Below the pieces are notes generated by a model. It saw nothing but the letters and a program-made list of their open reading frames with translations, was not told the origin of the DNA and did not search any database. This document shows positions 29,958 through 39,700 of a DNA stretch of 64,000 nt, piece after piece. Both the position numbers and the translations under genes were made by a program. Location: positions 1 to 64,000 of the forward strand of contig NZ_AXVD01000010.1 in assembly GCF_000482385.1 (NCBI RefSeq), given 5' to 3'. This DNA comes from Nocardia sp. CNY236 (lineage in GTDB: Bacteria; Actinomycetota; Actinomycetes; Mycobacteriales; Mycobacteriaceae). The stretch's first letter is position 1; every line of letters starts with the position of its first letter.

Positions 29958-30382
29958 TGCGGCGACCTACCTTTCGCGTGGGTGGCGAGCACCATGTCAA
30001 CGCTGCGTTCGAAATGGGGTGTACGGAGGGCGACGGTCAGCCGGTTGGCGGCGCACAACGCCCGGTACCCGCCCGCCAGACTCGTCACCAGGCCGACGCC
30101 TGTGCCGCGCAACGTGGCGGCGACGGCCGCGGCCCGGCGGCCGGACGAACTCACCAGAATCCAGGCGCCGGTGTGCAGGCGCGCCCAGGAGATGCAGGTG
30201 GCGCCTGCCGGATCCAGCCTGCGCCCGACGATCTCGGAATCGATCGCGAGCGCCCCGAGCAGCGGACCGTCGGCGGTGCGCTGCCACTGTGCGCGAATAT
30301 CGACGACTACACCGCCGAGCGCGATCGCCCGCGGCAACTCGTCGACACTCACGCACTCGTCGAGCAGTTGGTGGTCGAGCAT
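29954..30382 (-). CDS. Rhodanese-like domain protein lacking the catalytic cysteine
   Basis: A 142-residue single rhodanese-like domain. The N-terminal strand VVVDIRAQWQRTADGPLLGA and the loop ILVSSSGRRAAAVAATLR match the fold. In active rhodaneses the loop begins with cysteine (C-x-S-G-x-R), whereas here it is serine, so sulfur transfer by a persulfide is not expected. It is locked into the operon by an ATGA overlap with the acyltransferase and a 9-bp gap from the SDR upstream. The role is unknown; a binding or structural function is possible. Confidence 0.7.
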   Translation of the reverse strand: MLDHQLLDECVSVDELPRAIALGGVVVDIRAQWQRTADGPLLGALAIDSEIVGRRLDPAGATCISWARLHTGAWILVSSSGRRAAAVAATLRGTGVGLVTSLAGGYRALCAANRLTVALRTPHFERSVDMVLATHAKGRSPQ

Positions 30383-30391
30383 GTCGAGCCG

Positions 30392-31201
30392 TCAGCCGCC
30401 CACGACGGCGGTGCCCTTGAACGGGTTGAAGTCGCGCCCGAACCGGTACATCACATTCGCCGACATCGGCCGGGTCAGGTAGGCGAAGACCTTGTTCGCC
30501 ACGCCGGGAATGCACACCGGGGTCCCCGCCGACACCGCCTTCCAGCCCGCGGCGGCCACAGCGTCGGCGGTTTGCCACAAGAACGTCGGCATCTTGTCCG
30601 CGATCTCCCTGACGCCCATCACGTCGTGGAATTCGGTTCTGGTCTGTCCGGGGCACAGCGCGGTGACCTGGATGCCCTGCGGCGCGAGTTCCATGTTCAG
30701 CGACTGCGACATGTGCAGGACATACGTCTTGATCCCGGTGTAGAGCAGGCTTTCCCCAGGTGGCCCGAACGCCGAGATCGACGACACGTTGACGATGCGG
30801 CCCCAGCCCCGCTCGCGCATGTGCGGCAGGACACGGTGCGTCAGCTCGGTGACCGAAGTCATCATCAGCTGGATTTCCCCTGCGAGGGACTCCCACGTCG
30901 CGTCGGCGAAGGTGTGGTTGGGGCACTGGCCTGCGTTGTTGATCAGCACGTCCACGCCGAGCCCGAATTCCTGCAGCGTCGACATGATCTTCTCGGCGGC
31001 ACCGGTCTCGGCCAGATCGACGGTGATCGGCACGCTGTGCACCCCGTGCTGGTTCCTCAACTCGGTGGCCAGCTCGGCCAGCCGGTCGGCGCGCCGGGCG
31101 ACCAGGACCGGGGTGTAGCCCTCGGCGGCGAGCAAACGCGCGAACGCGGCTCCGATCCCGGACGATGCGCCGGTGATGAGCGCGGTCTTCGATGTCGACA
31201 T
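30392..31201 (-). CDS. Short-chain dehydrogenase/reductase 1
   Basis: A 269-residue classical SDR. Its features are the cofactor loop ALITGASSGIGAAF, the NNAG strand (VLINNAGQCP), the serine strand NVSSISAFG and the catalytic pair in YTGIKTYVL (YxxxK). The C-terminus is longer than in minimal SDRs and basic (FGRDFNPFKG). It resembles the fatty-acid/ketone reductase branch rather than EntA. The start is ATG 31201 with GAGAGG upstream. The substrate in the pathway is unknown. Confidence 0.85.
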   Translation of the reverse strand: MSTSKTALITGASSGIGAAFARLLAAEGYTPVLVARRADRLAELATELRNQHGVHSVPITVDLAETGAAEKIMSTLQEFGLGVDVLINNAGQCPNHTFADATWESLAGEIQLMMTSVTELTHRVLPHMRERGWGRIVNVSSISAFGPPGESLLYTGIKTYVLHMSQSLNMELAPQGIQVTALCPGQTRTEFHDVMGVREIADKMPTFLWQTADAVAAAGWKAVSAGTPVCIPGVANKVFAYLTRPMSANVMYRFGRDFNPFKGTAVVGG

Positions 31202-31242
31202 CCTGTGCCTCTCTGATGGATTCGTTCGTCTCGGGCACGGTC

Positions 31243-32013
31243 TCACCGCGACGCCGAGATCCCGCCGTCGACGGGGATGACAGTGCCTGTGACATAGGTG
31301 GATGCGCGGGAGCCGAGGAAGCCGACGATGCCGGCGATGTCGTCGATGCCGCCGTGTCTGCGCATGGCCGAGCGGGACCCGATCTCGACCGCCAGATCGC
31401 GCTCGAGCATCTCGGAGACGAAAGGCCCGAGCGCCATGGCGTTGACGGTGATCCGCGGTGCCAACCTGGTCGCCAGGTGCCGGGTCAGGTGATGCATGGC
31501 GGCTTTGCTCGCCCCGTAGGAATAGGTCTCCGCGGCAGGGACATTCAGGCCGTCGATGGATCCGACATTGATGATGCGCGCCGGGTCCGTCGCCGTGGCG
31601 GCCGCGTTCAGCAGCGGCCGCAGGAACTTCGTCAGGTAGAACACCGCTTCGAGGTTGACCGCGATGGTGTCGCGCCAGCCGTCTTCGCCGAATTCGTCGA
31701 TCGGCGCCGCGTGCAACACACCCGCGTTGTTGACCAGCAGGTGCAGCTGCGCCGAGTGCTTGCCGAACTCCATTGCCAGCGTGCGGCATCCGGCTTCGGT
31801 CGAGACGTCGGCCGCCAGCGCCCTGCAGTCGCCGAGCAACGCCAGCTCGGCGGCCGCCTTCTCCGCGGCGACGCCGGCGCGGGCGGTGAGGTAGACCTGC
31901 GCGCCCGCTTCGACCAACGCCTGCGCGATCAGCGCGCCGACCCCGCGTGCTCCGCCGGTCACCAGGGCCACTTTCCCCCGCACCGAGAACAGGTCATCGG
32001 TCATGGCAATCAT
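31243..32013 (-). CDS. Short-chain dehydrogenase/reductase 2 (FabG/RhlG-like)
   Basis: A 256-residue SDR with ALVTGGARGVGALIAQALVE, LLVNNAGVLH, the serine strand IINVGSIDGLN and YGASKAAMHHL (YxxxK). The C-terminus YVTGTVIPVDGGISAS is typical of 3-oxoacyl reductase-like SDRs. ATG 32013 follows GAGGGA and overlaps the aryl ligase by 20 bp; ATG 32004 is an alternative. It lacks the EntA signature seen in the gene at 56396, so it is unlikely to be the DHB dehydrogenase. Confidence 0.85.
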   Translation of the reverse strand: MIAMTDDLFSVRGKVALVTGGARGVGALIAQALVEAGAQVYLTARAGVAAEKAAAELALLGDCRALAADVSTEAGCRTLAMEFGKHSAQLHLLVNNAGVLHAAPIDEFGEDGWRDTIAVNLEAVFYLTKFLRPLLNAAATATDPARIINVGSIDGLNVPAAETYSYGASKAAMHHLTRHLATRLAPRITVNAMALGPFVSEMLERDLAVEIGSRSAMRRHGGIDDIAGIVGFLGSRASTYVTGTVIPVDGGISASR

Positions 32014-33640
32014 TGCTTCCCTCGTTCACGGCGCGCAGACGCAGCACCTTCTTGTCGACCTTGCCGACCGCTGTCAGTGGGAACTCCTCGATGAATTCGA
32101 CGTGATCGGGAATCTTGTAGGTGGCCACACCGCGCGCCCGCAGAAACTTGACGAGTTCGGCCTTCGTCAGCGAATCGCGTGGAATCACGAAGGCGCACAA
32201 CCGCTCGCCGAGGAGCTCGTCGGGCAGCCCGATCACCGTGACGCTGTGGATCAGCGGATGGTCGCCGAGGATCTCCTCGATCTCCTCGCACGCGACCTTC
32301 TCGCCGCCGCGGTTGACGATGTCCTTGGCCCGGTCGACGACGATGAGGTGGCCGGAGGCAAGTCGGCGGACGACATCACCGGTGCGATAGAAGCCGTCGG
32401 GGGTGAAGGCGCGCCGATTGTGCTCGTCGGCACGGTAGTACCCGCGTATGGTGTACGGACCGCGGGTGAGCAGGTGCCCCGGAGTGCCGTCGGGCACCGG
32501 CCAATCCTCGTCGTCGACCACCCGGATCTCGTCGGCAGGCGACATCGGTGTGCCCTGGGTACCGACGATCAGCTCGTTGGCATCGTCGAGGCCCGTGTAG
32601 CAGATCAGCCCCTCCGCCATACCGAACACCTGCTGCAAGGCGCAGCCGAGCAGGGGACCGACGCGCCGCGCGACCGCGGGCTTCAGACGCGCCCCGCCGA
32701 CCTGGAGCACCCGCAGACTCGTCAGGTCGAAGGTGGTATCGGACGCGGCATCCAGCCAGCGCAGCGCCACCGGGGGCACGACGGCAGTGACCGTCACCCC
32801 GTGCCGCTCGATCAACGGAAACACGCTGTCCACACTGGGGCTCGGCGACAGCACCACGGTGGCGCCGACGGTGAGCGCACCGAGCACCCCCGGCGCGCAC
32901 AAGGTGAAGTTGTGGGCCACCGGCAGGGCGGCGAGGTAGACATCGTCCGGGCCGAGCGGGCAGGCGCCAAGACCCGCCCGCGCGTTGTAGGCGTAGTCGT
33001 CGTGGGTGCGCGGGATGAGTTTCGGCACAGCGGTCGACCCGCCCGACAACTGCAGCAGTGCGATGTCGCTGGCGGCGGGGCCTGCCTGAGACACCGCAGC
33101 GCGTGGCAGCTCGGCCAGCGCCACATGCGCGCCGGGAACGCCGTGCACGATCGTCGTCCGCACGCTTGGGCACGCGGCGGCGACCCGCTCGGACATGGCG
33201 CGATAGTCGAATACGCCGTGCTGATCGGCGACCACGTGCGCGACGGCCTCGCTCTGCGCGGCCAGCTGCGTGATCTCGTGTTCGCGATGCGCTGGCTGGG
33301 CCAGGACGGGGACGGCGCCGATCCGGAAGAGCGCGAAGCACAGCACGACGAACTCGCCGACGTTGGGCAACTGGACGACGACTCGGTCACCACGCTCGAT
33401 GCCGTGCGCGGACAGACCGGCTGCCAAGCGGTCCGCGTCCTGGTCCAGCTGCCGGTAGGTCCACTCACGCATCGTGTCGACGAGCGCGGTCCGGTCGGCG
33501 TGGCGCCGCGCGGAGTCGGCGAGCACCGCGCCGAGAGTGTGGCCCGCCCAATAGCCCGCGCTGCGGTAGCGGGCCGCGTCCGCGTCGGGCCAGGCGGTGA
33601 AGTCGAGGCCGGTGTGCGCCACGGCCAGATCGCTGCTCAT
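31994..33640 (-). CDS. Aryl-acid AMP ligase 1 (MbtA/DhbE family, altered pocket)
   Basis: A 548-residue stand-alone adenylation enzyme that should load an aromatic acid onto an aryl carrier protein. Motifs: [18 protein letters not shown] (ATP loop), [40 protein letters not shown] and the C-terminal lysine loop TAVGKVDKKVLRL. The DhbE pocket motif HNYPLSSPG appears here as HNFTLCAPG: the serine equivalent to Ser240 is alanine, and Val337 is isoleucine. This argues against DHB and for salicylate or another benzoate. ATG 33640 overlaps the isochorismate synthase stop by ATGA. Confidence 0.9.
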   Translation of the reverse strand: MSSDLAVAHTGLDFTAWPDADAARYRSAGYWAGHTLGAVLADSARRHADRTALVDTMREWTYRQLDQDADRLAAGLSAHGIERGDRVVVQLPNVGEFVVLCFALFRIGAVPVLAQPAHREHEITQLAAQSEAVAHVVADQHGVFDYRAMSERVAAACPSVRTTIVHGVPGAHVALAELPRAAVSQAGPAASDIALLQLSGGSTAVPKLIPRTHDDYAYNARAGLGACPLGPDDVYLAALPVAHNFTLCAPGVLGALTVGATVVLSPSPSVDSVFPLIERHGVTVTAVVPPVALRWLDAASDTTFDLTSLRVLQVGGARLKPAVARRVGPLLGCALQQVFGMAEGLICYTGLDDANELIVGTQGTPMSPADEIRVVDDEDWPVPDGTPGHLLTRGPYTIRGYYRADEHNRRAFTPDGFYRTGDVVRRLASGHLIVVDRAKDIVNRGGEKVACEEIEEILGDHPLIHSVTVIGLPDELLGERLCAFVIPRDSLTKAELVKFLRARGVATYKIPDHVEFIEEFPLTAVGKVDKKVLRLRAVNEGSNDCHDR

Positions 33641-34875
33641 CGGCGCACCCCCGGCGCGCTCGGGTCGAGAGTGACCGCGTCGTCGAGTCCGATCGCGGTC
33701 AGGAAGGTCCGGAACTTGGCGGTGGTCTCGGCCAGTTCGCTCGCCGAATCCGACCCGGCCACCAGACCCGCGCCCGCGTACAGCCGCAGTCTGGTGGCCG
33801 CGACTTCGGCGCAGCGCAGCGCCAGCACCCATTCGCCGTCACCCGATTCGTTCATCCAGCCGGTCAGCCCGCTGTAGTACTGGCGGTCGAACGATTCCGA
33901 TTCGGCGATCAGCTTGCGCGCGAAATCGGACGGCCAGCCGCACACGGCCGGGGTGGGATGCAGGGCGGCGGCGAGTTCGAGTACGTTCGGCAAAGGGTCG
34001 GCCAGTATGCCGCGGACCTGCGTCGACAGGTGCCACATGGTGGTGGTGCCGATCACCGACGGCTGCTGAGGAACCTCGATGGCCGCGCAGTACGGCCGTA
34101 ACGCGTCGGCGACCGCGTCGACAACGATCCGGTGTTCGCGCTGATCCTTCGTCGATCGTCGCAGCTCGACGGCCCGCCGGTGGTCCTCGACCGGGTCGCT
34201 GCTGCGCGGCGCCGACCCGGCGAGCGGATTGGACACCACGCTGCGTCCGCCCCGGCGGACCACCAGTTCCGGGCTCGCGCCCACCAGCATCCGACGGTCA
34301 GCGTTGCGCACTGTCCCCACAGGGACGGCGAAGACGGTCGCATCCGGTTCGCCGCGCAGCAGGCCGCGCACCAGATCACGCGCCGACGCCGGCTCGGCGG
34401 TAATGACATCCACGGCTCTGGCTAGTACGACTTTGTACTGGTCAGACCCTGCCATGCGCGCGACAGCACGTTCGACGCCGGTACGGTACCGGTGCGGCCA
34501 CGGCACCAGATCCACGCGCACCGCACGCGGAATGTCCGGCGCCGCACCGGCGGCGGACCGCACGAGGGCGGGTCCGCGACGGATGTCGCGGGCGACGACG
34601 AGTCGGGCGGGTGCCTCCGAGGCGAACGGCACGGCGCCGACCAGCAACGGTCCGCCGCAGGCCCGGTCCATAGCGCTGAGATTCTCGGCGCATCTGGCGA
34701 GCAAGGCGCTGCCGTAGCGGCCGGCCTCGGCCAGGGGGGCTGTGTCGCTGACCGCGATCGGGTCCCGGGCGACGAGCGTGGCGGTGGGGCTGGCAAAGAA
34801 GAGTTCGGCGTCGTCGGCGACGGCGGTCGGGTCGAAGACGTCCGGCCCGGATGCCTCGGTGAGGTCTGCGGTCAT
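33637..34875 (-). CDS. dhbC: Isochorismate synthase (DhbC/EntC)
   Basis: A 412-residue chorismate-utilising enzyme that converts chorismate to isochorismate, the first step toward DHB or salicylate. C-terminal signatures: [47 protein letters not shown] and [12 protein letters not shown]. The HPTPAVCG and GAGLVAGS patterns fit isochorismate synthases better than bifunctional salicylate synthases. ATG 34875 follows AAAGGAAG. The partner isochorismatase and dehydrogenase lie 20 kb away at 56396-57786. Confidence 0.93.
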   Translation of the reverse strand: MTADLTEASGPDVFDPTAVADDAELFFASPTATLVARDPIAVSDTAPLAEAGRYGSALLARCAENLSAMDRACGGPLLVGAVPFASEAPARLVVARDIRRGPALVRSAAGAAPDIPRAVRVDLVPWPHRYRTGVERAVARMAGSDQYKVVLARAVDVITAEPASARDLVRGLLRGEPDATVFAVPVGTVRNADRRMLVGASPELVVRRGGRSVVSNPLAGSAPRSSDPVEDHRRAVELRRSTKDQREHRIVVDAVADALRPYCAAIEVPQQPSVIGTTTMWHLSTQVRGILADPLPNVLELAAALHPTPAVCGWPSDFARKLIAESESFDRQYYSGLTGWMNESGDGEWVLALRCAEVAATRLRLYAGAGLVAGSDSASELAETTAKFRTFLTAIGLDDAVTLDPSAPGVRR

Positions 34876-34894
34876 TGCGCTTCCTTTCGGTTCG

Positions 34895-35647
34895 TCACGG
34901 CGTCGACGGCCAGGACAACTCGGCGGTCGGCAGCAGCGTGGCGAGCCAGCCGATGAACTCGTGCGGCCGCTCGACCAGCGCGAAGTGGTTGCCGGGCATG
35001 GCGTGCAGGTCGAATCCGGCCACAGTGCAGTCCTGCCACGACCGTGCCTCGTCCTCGCTGATCTCCGGGTCGTCGAGGCTGATCACCGCGGTGATCGGGA
35101 TGGGCAGCGGGGTGAGGGGACCGGGCAGGTACCGCTCGATCAGGCGGTAGTCGGCGCGGATCATCGGCAGCATCAGCTCCCGGATCTCGGCGTGCTCGAA
35201 CAACGCGGCCGACACTCCACCCAGACTGTGCAACTCGGCCAGCAGACCGGCCCCCGAGCGCAGGTGAACATCGTTGGGCCGCAATCGATGCGGCGGCGGG
35301 TGTCCGGAGACGATCAGCCGCTGCGGCGTCCGGGCGCACCGGCGTGCCACCTCGAAGGCCACGGCCGCGCCCATGCTGTGCCCGAGCAGGACGGTCGGGA
35401 CGCCCTGCGGCATCGCCGCGGCGAACTCCTCGGCCAGCGCTTGCAGCGTCTCCGGGTGCGCGTCGACCAGCCGGTCCTCGCGGCCGGGATAGATCGCGAT
35501 GGCCAATTCCGTACCGTCGGGCAGATGTTCGATCCAGGAGCGGTAGAAGCTGGCCGAGCCGCCCGCGTGCGGGAAGCACACCAGCCGCAGCTGGGGCATC
35601 GGGTCCGGGCGATAGACCCGGAACCTGGACTGATCGGTGGTTCTCAT
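34895..35647 (-). CDS. Type II thioesterase
   Basis: A 250-residue alpha/beta hydrolase of the NRPS-editing type, which clears mis-primed or stalled carrier domains. Features: LVCFPHAGGSASFYRSW, the nucleophile in LLGHSMGAAVAFEVAR (GxSxG) and the late histidine in MPGNHFALVERP. The aspartate lies in the AVISLDDPE region. It has an intact triad, unlike the terminal domain of the neighbouring NRPS. ATG 35647 overlaps the reductase gene stop. Confidence 0.93.
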   Translation of the reverse strand: MRTTDQSRFRVYRPDPMPQLRLVCFPHAGGSASFYRSWIEHLPDGTELAIAIYPGREDRLVDAHPETLQALAEEFAAAMPQGVPTVLLGHSMGAAVAFEVARRCARTPQRLIVSGHPPPHRLRPNDVHLRSGAGLLAELHSLGGVSAALFEHAEIRELMLPMIRADYRLIERYLPGPLTPLPIPITAVISLDDPEISEDEARSWQDCTVAGFDLHAMPGNHFALVERPHEFIGWLATLLPTAELSWPSTP

Positions 35648-36753
35648 AGTGATCCTTCGTCGGGCGCGATCAGCGCGTCGAGGGCGACGTCGTGCTCGGA
35701 CAGGTGGACGATGGCCGGGGCGGCGGCGAGGTCGTCGACGACGCGGCCGGGGTCGAGCACCTCGGCCGCGAAGTGGACGCCCGGTGCCACCGCCCCGGCC
35801 AGCACCGCTTCGATCGCGGGCAGCGCGGCCGCGGCGACCAGCACGGTTGCCCCTTCCGCGCGCACGACCAGCGAGCGGGTGATCGCCCGGTCGTCGCGTC
35901 TGCCGTCCAGCTGGAACAGCAGGGTGGCGTGCCTGGTGCGGCCGAGCAGATCGAATTCGGCTGCCCGCCGGACTTTTTCGGTCAATGCCGCGACCTCGTC
36001 GGGTCTGCTGCCCGCGACCTGTTGGAGCACGACAGGCAGTCGTTCGCCCTCCAGCACCGAGTACCAGGTGCCGGTGGACAGCCCCAAGTCCGCGGCTGTC
36101 CGACGAGCCTCGGGCGACAGGTACGGCTGCCCGGTGACCGGTTCGGGGAAATGCGGCAGCCGCAGGTCGACGACGCGGCGGGCCGCGTCCTCGCTCGGTC
36201 CGTCGCGCCAGGCCGCCATCGGAATGTCGTCACCGTCACCGATGCCGACCACATAGTCGTAGGCGGAGGAGTAACCGAAGGTGTCGCGGGCGCCGTGGTA
36301 CACCGTGAGCGACTGCACCGAGGTGCAGTCGCGGGCGAGATACCGGGGCAGCAGAGCGCTCAGCCCGGGAATCATGCCCGCGGAAAGGATTGCGGGCCAG
36401 TCGTTTCCCGGTGCCAGCCGGGCGTGGACCGGATGATCGCCACCGATGTCGATATACGGCACCCCCGCGTCGCGCGCCGCGACCGCGACCCGGTCCAGGA
36501 TCCGCCGCGTCGGCCCCGCGCAGTTGACCACCAGATCGCACCGGTCGCAGAACTGTGCCAGCGCGTCCGCGTCGTACAGGTCGAGTTCGGTGAATTCCCC
36601 CGCACCGTTGAGACGCTCGGCGATGAGCACCTGCCCGGCCCGCGCGTCGCGACCGGCGATGGACAGTGCACCGAGCCCACGCTGGGCGACCCGCTCCGCG
36701 ATCAGCGCGCCGACCGCGCCGTAGCCGCCGAGCAGCCCTATCCGCGCGCTCAT
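35644..36753 (-). CDS. Saccharopine dehydrogenase-like NAD(P)-binding oxidoreductase
   Basis: A 369-residue protein with an N-terminal Rossmann fold (IGLLGGYGAVGALIAERVAQ) and the LVVNCAGPTRRILDRV segment typical of saccharopine-dehydrogenase-like oxidoreductases. The C-terminal domain (LFQLDGRRDDRAITRSLVVR) is of the same family. In pyochelin- and yersiniabactin-type pathways a reductase converts one thiazoline to thiazolidine. This gene sits where such a reductase would be expected, but it is not of the usual PchG/Irp3 type, so the role is inferred. ATG 36753 overlaps the NRPS stop by ATGA. Confidence 0.82.
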   Translation of the reverse strand: MSARIGLLGGYGAVGALIAERVAQRGLGALSIAGRDARAGQVLIAERLNGAGEFTELDLYDADALAQFCDRCDLVVNCAGPTRRILDRVAVAARDAGVPYIDIGGDHPVHARLAPGNDWPAILSAGMIPGLSALLPRYLARDCTSVQSLTVYHGARDTFGYSSAYDYVVGIGDGDDIPMAAWRDGPSEDAARRVVDLRLPHFPEPVTGQPYLSPEARRTAADLGLSTGTWYSVLEGERLPVVLQQVAGSRPDEVAALTEKVRRAAEFDLLGRTRHATLLFQLDGRRDDRAITRSLVVRAEGATVLVAAAALPAIEAVLAGAVAPGVHFAAEVLDPGRVVDDLAAAPAIVHLSEHDVALDALIAPDEGSL

Positions 36754-39700
36754 ACCCTCGTCCCGTTCAGCAGCGCCGCGAGGACCTTCATCGTCGCGCC
36801 GTCGGACGGCTGGACGACGAGATCGCCCAGTAAACCGGACAATTCGTCGACCAGCCCGGCCAGCTGGGGTTCCGGCGCTGAGCCGATGACGACGACCTCG
36901 CCCGCATAGGGTTCGACGCGGTGCTCGCGCAGCGCCTCGACGGTGGCACAGAAGATGTCGTAGCGGCGGGCCGTGGTGATGTCGGTGGCGATCCGCACCG
37001 ACGCACCGATCGCCGCGAGCCGCTCGGCCGAGGTGCTCGTCCACCGATGGCCTGCCACCTGTGCGAGCGTCGACGGATAGCCCACCGACTCGGGGTCCAC
37101 CCCGATCTCCTTCGCGAACAGGTACTCGAGTTCCGCGTCGTCGCGCACCGTGTCGGTGATCCGGTACGGGTCGACGAGCACGACGCGCTCGACAGCCGTT
37201 CCCGCCGTGGTGAGTTCGAGCGCCAGTTCCAGCGCAAGCAGCGCGGTCGAGCCGTAGCCCGCCACCTGCACCCGCTCGGTGCCCTCGGCCCGGATCAAGC
37301 GCGCGTACGCCGCGGCGCGGCGCTCGATCAGCTGGTCGGCGCCGGTACGCAGGTAGGTGTCGGCGTCGCCTGCGGTGAGGCCGACCGCCTTGCGGTTTGG
37401 GTCGAGCAGGGTGGGCAGCTCGGCGAAGTTGTAGAACTTGCCGGTGCCGTCGTGCACGAGCACGACCACCGGCTCCTCGACCCCCTTGCCGAGCACCACC
37501 AGCGGCGAGACAATCTTGCGGCTCGCCTGTTCGGCGACCACGGTCTCGGCAGTACTCGCCAGGTAGCGGGCCATGGCCGCGACCGTCGGCTCCGGCAGCA
37601 GTTCGCGCACCAGGGTGTCGAAGTACATTCCCGCCGCCTCGGGCACCCGATCCCGCATCGTGGCCACCAGCTGGGTGGATAGCAGCGAGTTGCCGCCGAG
37701 GGCGAAGAAGTCGTCGGTCCGGCCGACCCGCTCGACCCCGAGAACCTCCGTCCACAGTTGCGCGAGCGTGGCTTCCAGCCCGGCCTTCGGCTGATCGTCG
37801 CCGACCGGTTCGACGGTGGCCTGCCCACGCAGCCGGGTGGCGAGCGCGGCCCGGTCGACCTTGCCGTTGGCCGTGACCGGGATCGCCTCCAGCGAGTGGA
37901 TCTCCGACGGGCACATGTACCCGGGCAACAGGTCTCGCAGATAGCCCGCCAGGCCCAGCTCGTCCACTGGCTCGGTCACCGCGACGAACGCCACCAGCCT
38001 GCGCCGCACCGTCTCGGTGCCGTCGACGAGCACGACCGCCCCGGACACCGCCGGATGCGACAGGACCGCCGCCTCCACTTCCGCGAGCTCGATGCGATGG
38101 CCTCTGATCTTGATCTGATCGTCCTCGCGACCGAGGAACTCGATCGCGCCCGAGGGCAGGTATCGGCCGTAATCACCGGTGCGGTAGAGCGTTGCGCCGG
38201 TGACCGGATGCCGGGGGAAGCGCTGTTCGGTGCGCTCGGGATCGTTGCGGTAGCCGAGGGCGACGCCGATACCGCCGATGTACAGCTCGCCGGGCACCCA
38301 GTCGGGCCGGTCGCGGAGCTCCTGGTCGTAGACGTGGAAAGTCTGGTTCCGCAGGGGGAAACCGTAGGGGATGCTGGTGGCGGCCGGGTCGACGTCCTCG
38401 ATCGGATAGTGGATCGACCAGATCGCCGCCTCGGTCGCGCCGCCGAGACTGATCAGCCGCAACCCGGGGATGCGGGACCGGATCTCGTCGGGCAGCGTCA
38501 CCGGGATCCAGTCGCCGGACAACAGGGCCAGCCGCAGCGAAGACAGCTCGATGCCGGGGTTCGACGACAGGTAGTGGCTCACCATCTGCAACTGTGCGGG
38601 CACCGAGTTCCACACCGTGATGCCGTAGTGCTCGACCAGCTCGACCCAGTGCCCGGGGTCACCGCGCCGCGCCGGGTCGGGCAACACCAGGGTGGCGCCG
38701 ACGCCGAGAGCGCCGACGATGTCGTAGACCGACAGGTCGAAGCCAAGATTGGCCAGCCCGAGCACCCGGTCCTCGGCCGTGACGGCGAACCGCTCGCAGA
38801 TGTCGGCGACGGTGTTGGCCGCCGCGCGATGACTCACCATGACGCCCTTGGGCGTTCCGGTCGACCCCGAGGTGTAGATGACGTAGGCCAGCTGGTCGGG
38901 TTCGCGCCAGGTGACCGGTTGGATGGGCGCCGCCGCCGCGACGGCATCGGCGCCGAGGTAGACGACCGAATCCGGCACCTCGCCCGCGGCCCGCGCGCCC
39001 AGCACGAAACAGGCACCGGAGTCGATCAGGATGCGGTCCCGGCGCACCTGCGGGTTCCCTCGGTCGAGGGGCAGGTACGCGCCACCGGCCACCAACGCGC
39101 CGAGCACCGCGGCGATCTGGTCGAAGCCCTTGTCCAACTCGACGGCGACGATGTCACCCGGTGCCAGCCCGGCACCGGTGAGCGCCGCGGCGAACGCGCC
39201 CGCACGTTCGGCCAGTTCGCGATAGGTGTGGCCACCGGCCGAATCGACCACGGCCACCCGGTCCGCGTGCCGCCGCGCCGCGGCGAGCACAGGTTCGTGC
39301 AGCAGCTGGTTCGGGATCGGCCCCATGGTCGCGTTCGCCTCGGCGCGGCGGCGCGCCTGCGCGCGCGGCAGCGTGACCGGCGCGGCCGACTGCCATGCGC
39401 CGTCCTCGCGGGCGAGCCTGCCGAGCAGCTCCTCGAAGGCGACGAACATGTCGTCGACCATGCCGTCGGGGAACACTTCCGTACGGACGTCCCAGTTCAG
39501 TTGCAATGCGTTGTCGCGTTCCAGCGCCTGACAGTCGATCCACACCTGCGGGGTCTGGCTGATGCCGTACCCGAGACGGCCACGCGACGGTTCGGCTGTC
39601 CCACTCTCCAGTCCGATCGACCCAGTGAAGACCACCGGCATCAGGGCTTCGTCCTGCCTGCGCCTGCGCGCGACCTCGCGGATCACCTCGATTCCCGAGA

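Noticed and set aside
31243..32013. SDR 2 as the DHB dehydrogenase
   Set aside because: It lacks the EntA-specific run (GSNAA...R..MAAY and CNVVSPGST) that is clear in the gene at 56396-57166.
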